From assembly GCF_003945595.2 (NCBI RefSeq), contig NW_024104765.1:2356001-2420000 (forward strand): a stretch of DNA of 64,000 nt, written 5' to 3'. Position 1 is the stretch's first letter. Every line of letters begins with the position of its first letter. Source of the DNA: Pipra filicauda (taxonomy: Eukaryota; Chordata; Aves; Passeriformes; Pipridae). The notes below the pieces were generated by a model that had not been told where the DNA came from, made no database searches, and saw only the letters and a list, made by a program, of their open reading frames with translations. This document shows positions 60,801 through 64,000 of this stretch, piece after piece. A program made the translations under genes and the position numbers.

Positions 60801-63800
60801 CTCAAGAACAACTGCTATTATTAGTCTAGGTATTCTGGCACTCCTTTATTTTCTTTTTATTAAACTGATGAATGCTTTTATACTCTGTTTTTACCTCGAG
60901 GTTTTTGAAAAAGTAGACATTATGTCAGGTTGCTGATTTGGAGGGGATACATTCTCTATTATTATTAGGTGCATAAGCACTTAACAATCACAACTTTCAT
61001 CTAGCTATTATAATCTTCACTAGTATTAATTTTTATTTTATTTACTTTGGCCTACCTACAATTAGGTGCATTATTCTTTACATTTCTTATCACAAATGAC
61101 TTATTTCTGTCTCTTCCTTTCTTTTTTTATACCTTTGGGGAAATAATGATAACTATGGATTTACTGCTTTTGTATTTTTAAAGATCACATTTTAGCTGGC
61201 AAAATTGCAGTAAATAGAGAAGTGCAAGTCAACTTTAAAGTTTTTCTTTGTGAGTGCTTATGGGGAAAATTTATGTAACTCTTTTGACTGTGTGTTAGAT
61301 GAAGATTGCTTTTAAGTAACTTTTGTGTCTCAGTTAATCTATGCTTCGTGAAAGAGAAATGGATTCCGCATAAGCATAGAGAAGGATTCTTAATGTTTCC
61401 TTTGTTTGTAGCACCCTACATCATTTAAATTGATAAAACCTTAGAAAGGTTCAGATGCTATTGCTTTACCTAGCTGTTTGCACTGTCAACAAAAACTTAA
61501 AGCAAAGGAAATTTCAGGAAATTCACTCTGTAGAAAAATCTTCTTATCTTTGACTCATTTATTACCCATCACAAGGTTTATTTCAATCTTCCTTGTTGTC
61601 TGAGGAGCTGTCCTTCAAAACAGCAGGTGCTGAAGTCTATCATGTAGCCAAATTCTTCCATCTATGCATACAATGGAGTTAGTAGACCTTTAATATATAG
61701 GTGCCTGAAGTGAAGCCTAACCCATGTGAACCATACAGCTGTAAAATTGATTATAAGATACTGTGTCAAGGCAACTACTTTCTCTCTATTCATTTCCATG
61801 GAAGAATGAATTGGAAGATGGAAGATTAGGTTGAGCAATTATATTTCAACTATCCAAAGTACTCCACATTTTGAAACTGAGCATCTCTCTGACTTAAACT
61901 TTGTAGATCCTTCATGTTAGTCAGAAAAGCTACCACAGCTAGTGGTATAAAGAAAGTTTTCACTGCATGACATTCAGGAAAGTAAATCAGAATATGCATT
62001 TTTCCTTGCACAAATCAGTGGCAGTATAGAGTAAGCCAGAAGGGAAGGTCTTGGGGCAAGACCCACTGGACTGCTGCCAGAAGGCTTTGCTGATGTACTG
62101 TCCCTGATAACCTGAAAGGGGAAATTCTAAGTTTCCTTCTTTTGTCAAGAACATTAGCAGGAATAAATGGTAATTTTATGAATTGTAGCTCAGGACAAAA
62201 TGTCAGTCAGGATTAGGATAAAACCAGGAATAAAGTATGCAGCAGTCAAGGACTCTGTGGCCTTTTCCTTTCTTCTTTGCAACACATGTTGCAAACCTTG
62301 TTTAGGTATTGGATATTATATAATTAATTGATCCCTTTCCATAGTAAGTAAGATATTTTTGCCTCTGTTAATGTAGTATTCTGGAGCTTTCAGTCTGTTT
62401 GTGCTTGCATTTACAATCATAGTAAGTAAATACTGTTTCGAATCACAGCTTCTTTAAGAAAATGAACCCTAAAAGAACTTTGTCTGATATTAAAACAGAT
62501 GTATACTCCACCTTAATGTCTATTAGAAATCTCCAGTTATCACCACTAAATACTAATCAAAGAAATAATCTAGCAATGCAAATATATTGCAATATAATAT
62601 ATTGCTAATGGAAATATGTATAAGAGATCTGCAACATGCCAGACCTCTACTTTGCTTCCTTGATGTATAAGTATTATACAGATTTTAATTATTTTACTGC
62701 ATATTATTATTTTGGCTGGATTTGGTCTCATTCAGTTTACAGGTACCCACCGAAAAAGAATTGGCAGTTATACAATGTAAGATAATTTTTCACACCTAAA
62801 AATCATTTCATTGTGATATGTGTCTTTATGCTCTCTTTACCTTCTTGAGCTCCTTTCTGTCAGTAACTGAAGCATTTAAATTGAGAATCTGTAAATCTGC
62901 CTCCCATATTCCCCCTTTGTGGCATAGAAAATTACTCGAAAAAATTCACTTGATTTTGCTTATCTAACTAAACAGTTAACCAAAATCAGCATCTTATACT
63001 AAATTCAGTACATCTGATCAAAACTGATGTGTTTGTTAAAAATGTTTCACTTTTTTTTTCACTTTCTTTGCACTGTCAGAATATGAAAAACAAAACAAAA
63101 CAAAAACATGGAAGAATTGGATCAAAGTGGTTTGAAATTAAAATATATTGCATGATTTTATTTATCTGAAGAGTCATTCAAGACACTGAAGCATCTCCAG
63201 AACCATGAGCAAATCCACAAGTGATGTAATCTAGTCACAGAGATGGATTGGCAGAGACAATGACATCTGAAGAATGGGCTCAGAAAGTCACACATGGACC
63301 ATGTGCAAATGGACCAGGCACATGGAACTAGCATCCAATCTGATTTTTTCCTTCACAAGACATGAACATGACACAGCTTATTTGATACAGAAGCTGTCAA
63401 GTCAGCTCTGTTCCTCCAAGAAAGTTGCCCTCAGCAAGTCTGAGGCACTGGAAGACATGAAGCAAGAATGCAAGAAAAATACCTGGGATCTTTTGGCTTC
63501 TTGAGAAAGACCTGGACATGAGAAAACTAAAGAAATTACTCTCCTAAGATTCTAAAATGAAAGAATGTAAAACTTCCATATTAACAAGATACATGATTAA
63601 CACTGGGACAGAAAACATCAGTGAAATCTACCTTAGCAGGAAAATTCCCCACTTTTCTAACATGATTATAATCCTGGCTTGGTGTAGTACTTCTGAAAAC
63701 AAATACAATCTCATTCTTGAGACTTGTAATTTAAATTGGATGAAGGCATTTAAATAAAAATTAATAAAACTACTTTTCTTTCATGGACAAAAATCAGCAA

Positions 63801-64000
63801 ATCCCACCAATTTTAGTTTTAAGAGTCCCATATATCAGTTCCCTCTCTGAGCAAATGAAATAAACAGTGTGAGAGCATCTTGAAGCAAAAAGCATATTTA
63901 AAATGTCTGGTAAAGGGAGTAGTGATCACATAGCATAGGAAGGCTGGAAGCAGGTCACTGCATGTACTCGGAGGAAGGTACCAGCCCTCCTTCTCAAAAT
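54883..64000. other. Non-coding DNA, no gene seen
   Basis: About 9 kb of AT-rich sequence with no recognisable gene, RNA or retroposon. Minor features are a short (TA)n run at about 54939-54952, a C-run at 58633-58648 (CCGCCCCCCCCAAAAAAAGG context), the 19-bp tandem pair listed separately, and AT-rich self-complementary sequence near 62581-62606. Open frames of up to about 120 codons (55966-56331, 63274-63504) match no family I know and lack a partner frame or splice context. Confidence 0.5.
59960..59997. repeat. Perfect 19-bp tandem duplication
   Basis: ATTGTATCTTTACAAAATA occurs twice without a gap (59960-59978 and 59979-59997). It is a simple local duplication. Confidence 0.92.

Noticed and set aside
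63274..63504. 76-codon plus-strand frame as a small gene or processed pseudogene
   Set aside because: There is no recognisable family, no poly-A tail and no flanking duplication.

Overview
This is a stretch of vertebrate nuclear DNA, almost certainly from a bird. The background is AT-rich and non-coding. CR1 LINEs are the commonest recognisable repeat, in several ages and both orientations, and most are short 5'-truncated copies whose 3' ends carry an ATTCTGTG-type motif. I find no convincing host exon, no intact protein-coding gene and no functional RNA gene. Nearly every longer open frame either lies inside a retroposon or is a chance frame in AT-rich DNA. The window is best read as gene desert or the inside of a very large intron.

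Layout. 1-15 kb: unique AT-rich DNA with two closely related minus-strand CR1 copies (6668-7353, 9539-10122). 15-28 kb: a MIR-like relic (15288-15440) and one plus-strand CR1 (24370-24916). 28-32 kb: a 5'-truncated RTE-clade LINE in minus orientation with a 12-bp target-site duplication (TSD), a tRNA-Glu-derived SINE in minus orientation (29548-29872), a second MIR-like relic and another CR1. 35.9-37.0 kb: an internal RTE fragment (endonuclease C-terminus to start of reverse transcriptase), plus strand. 38.9-39.6 kb: an ancient palindromic repeat and a nearly perfect 60-bp tandem duplication. 42.7-48.8 kb: two LTR-like sequences of endogenous retroviral type and a 58-nt homopurine tract with G-quadruplex potential. 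49-52.1 kb: a stack of nested retroposons, in which an old CR1 is interrupted first by a younger CR1 and again by a second tRNA-Glu SINE with a perfect 10-bp TSD. 53.8-54.9 kb: two CR1 copies head to head. 54.9-64 kb: no recognisable gene.

The most informative content is the LINE/SINE pair. The two SINEs have a tRNA-Glu head, a shared body, and a 3' tail that matches the 3' end of the RTE element for about 45 bp. That is the expected signature of a SINE mobilised in trans by that RTE. tRNA-derived SINEs are scarce in birds. An RTE family called AviRTE, with partner SINEs, is known from several tropical bird lineages and from filarial nematodes, so this host probably belongs to such a lineage. 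The RTE 3' fragment also encodes a C-terminal motif with exact C2HC zinc-finger spacing.

Limits: no alignments were run. Repeat family names rest on recall of consensus patterns, and element boundaries are approximate except where a TSD fixes them.
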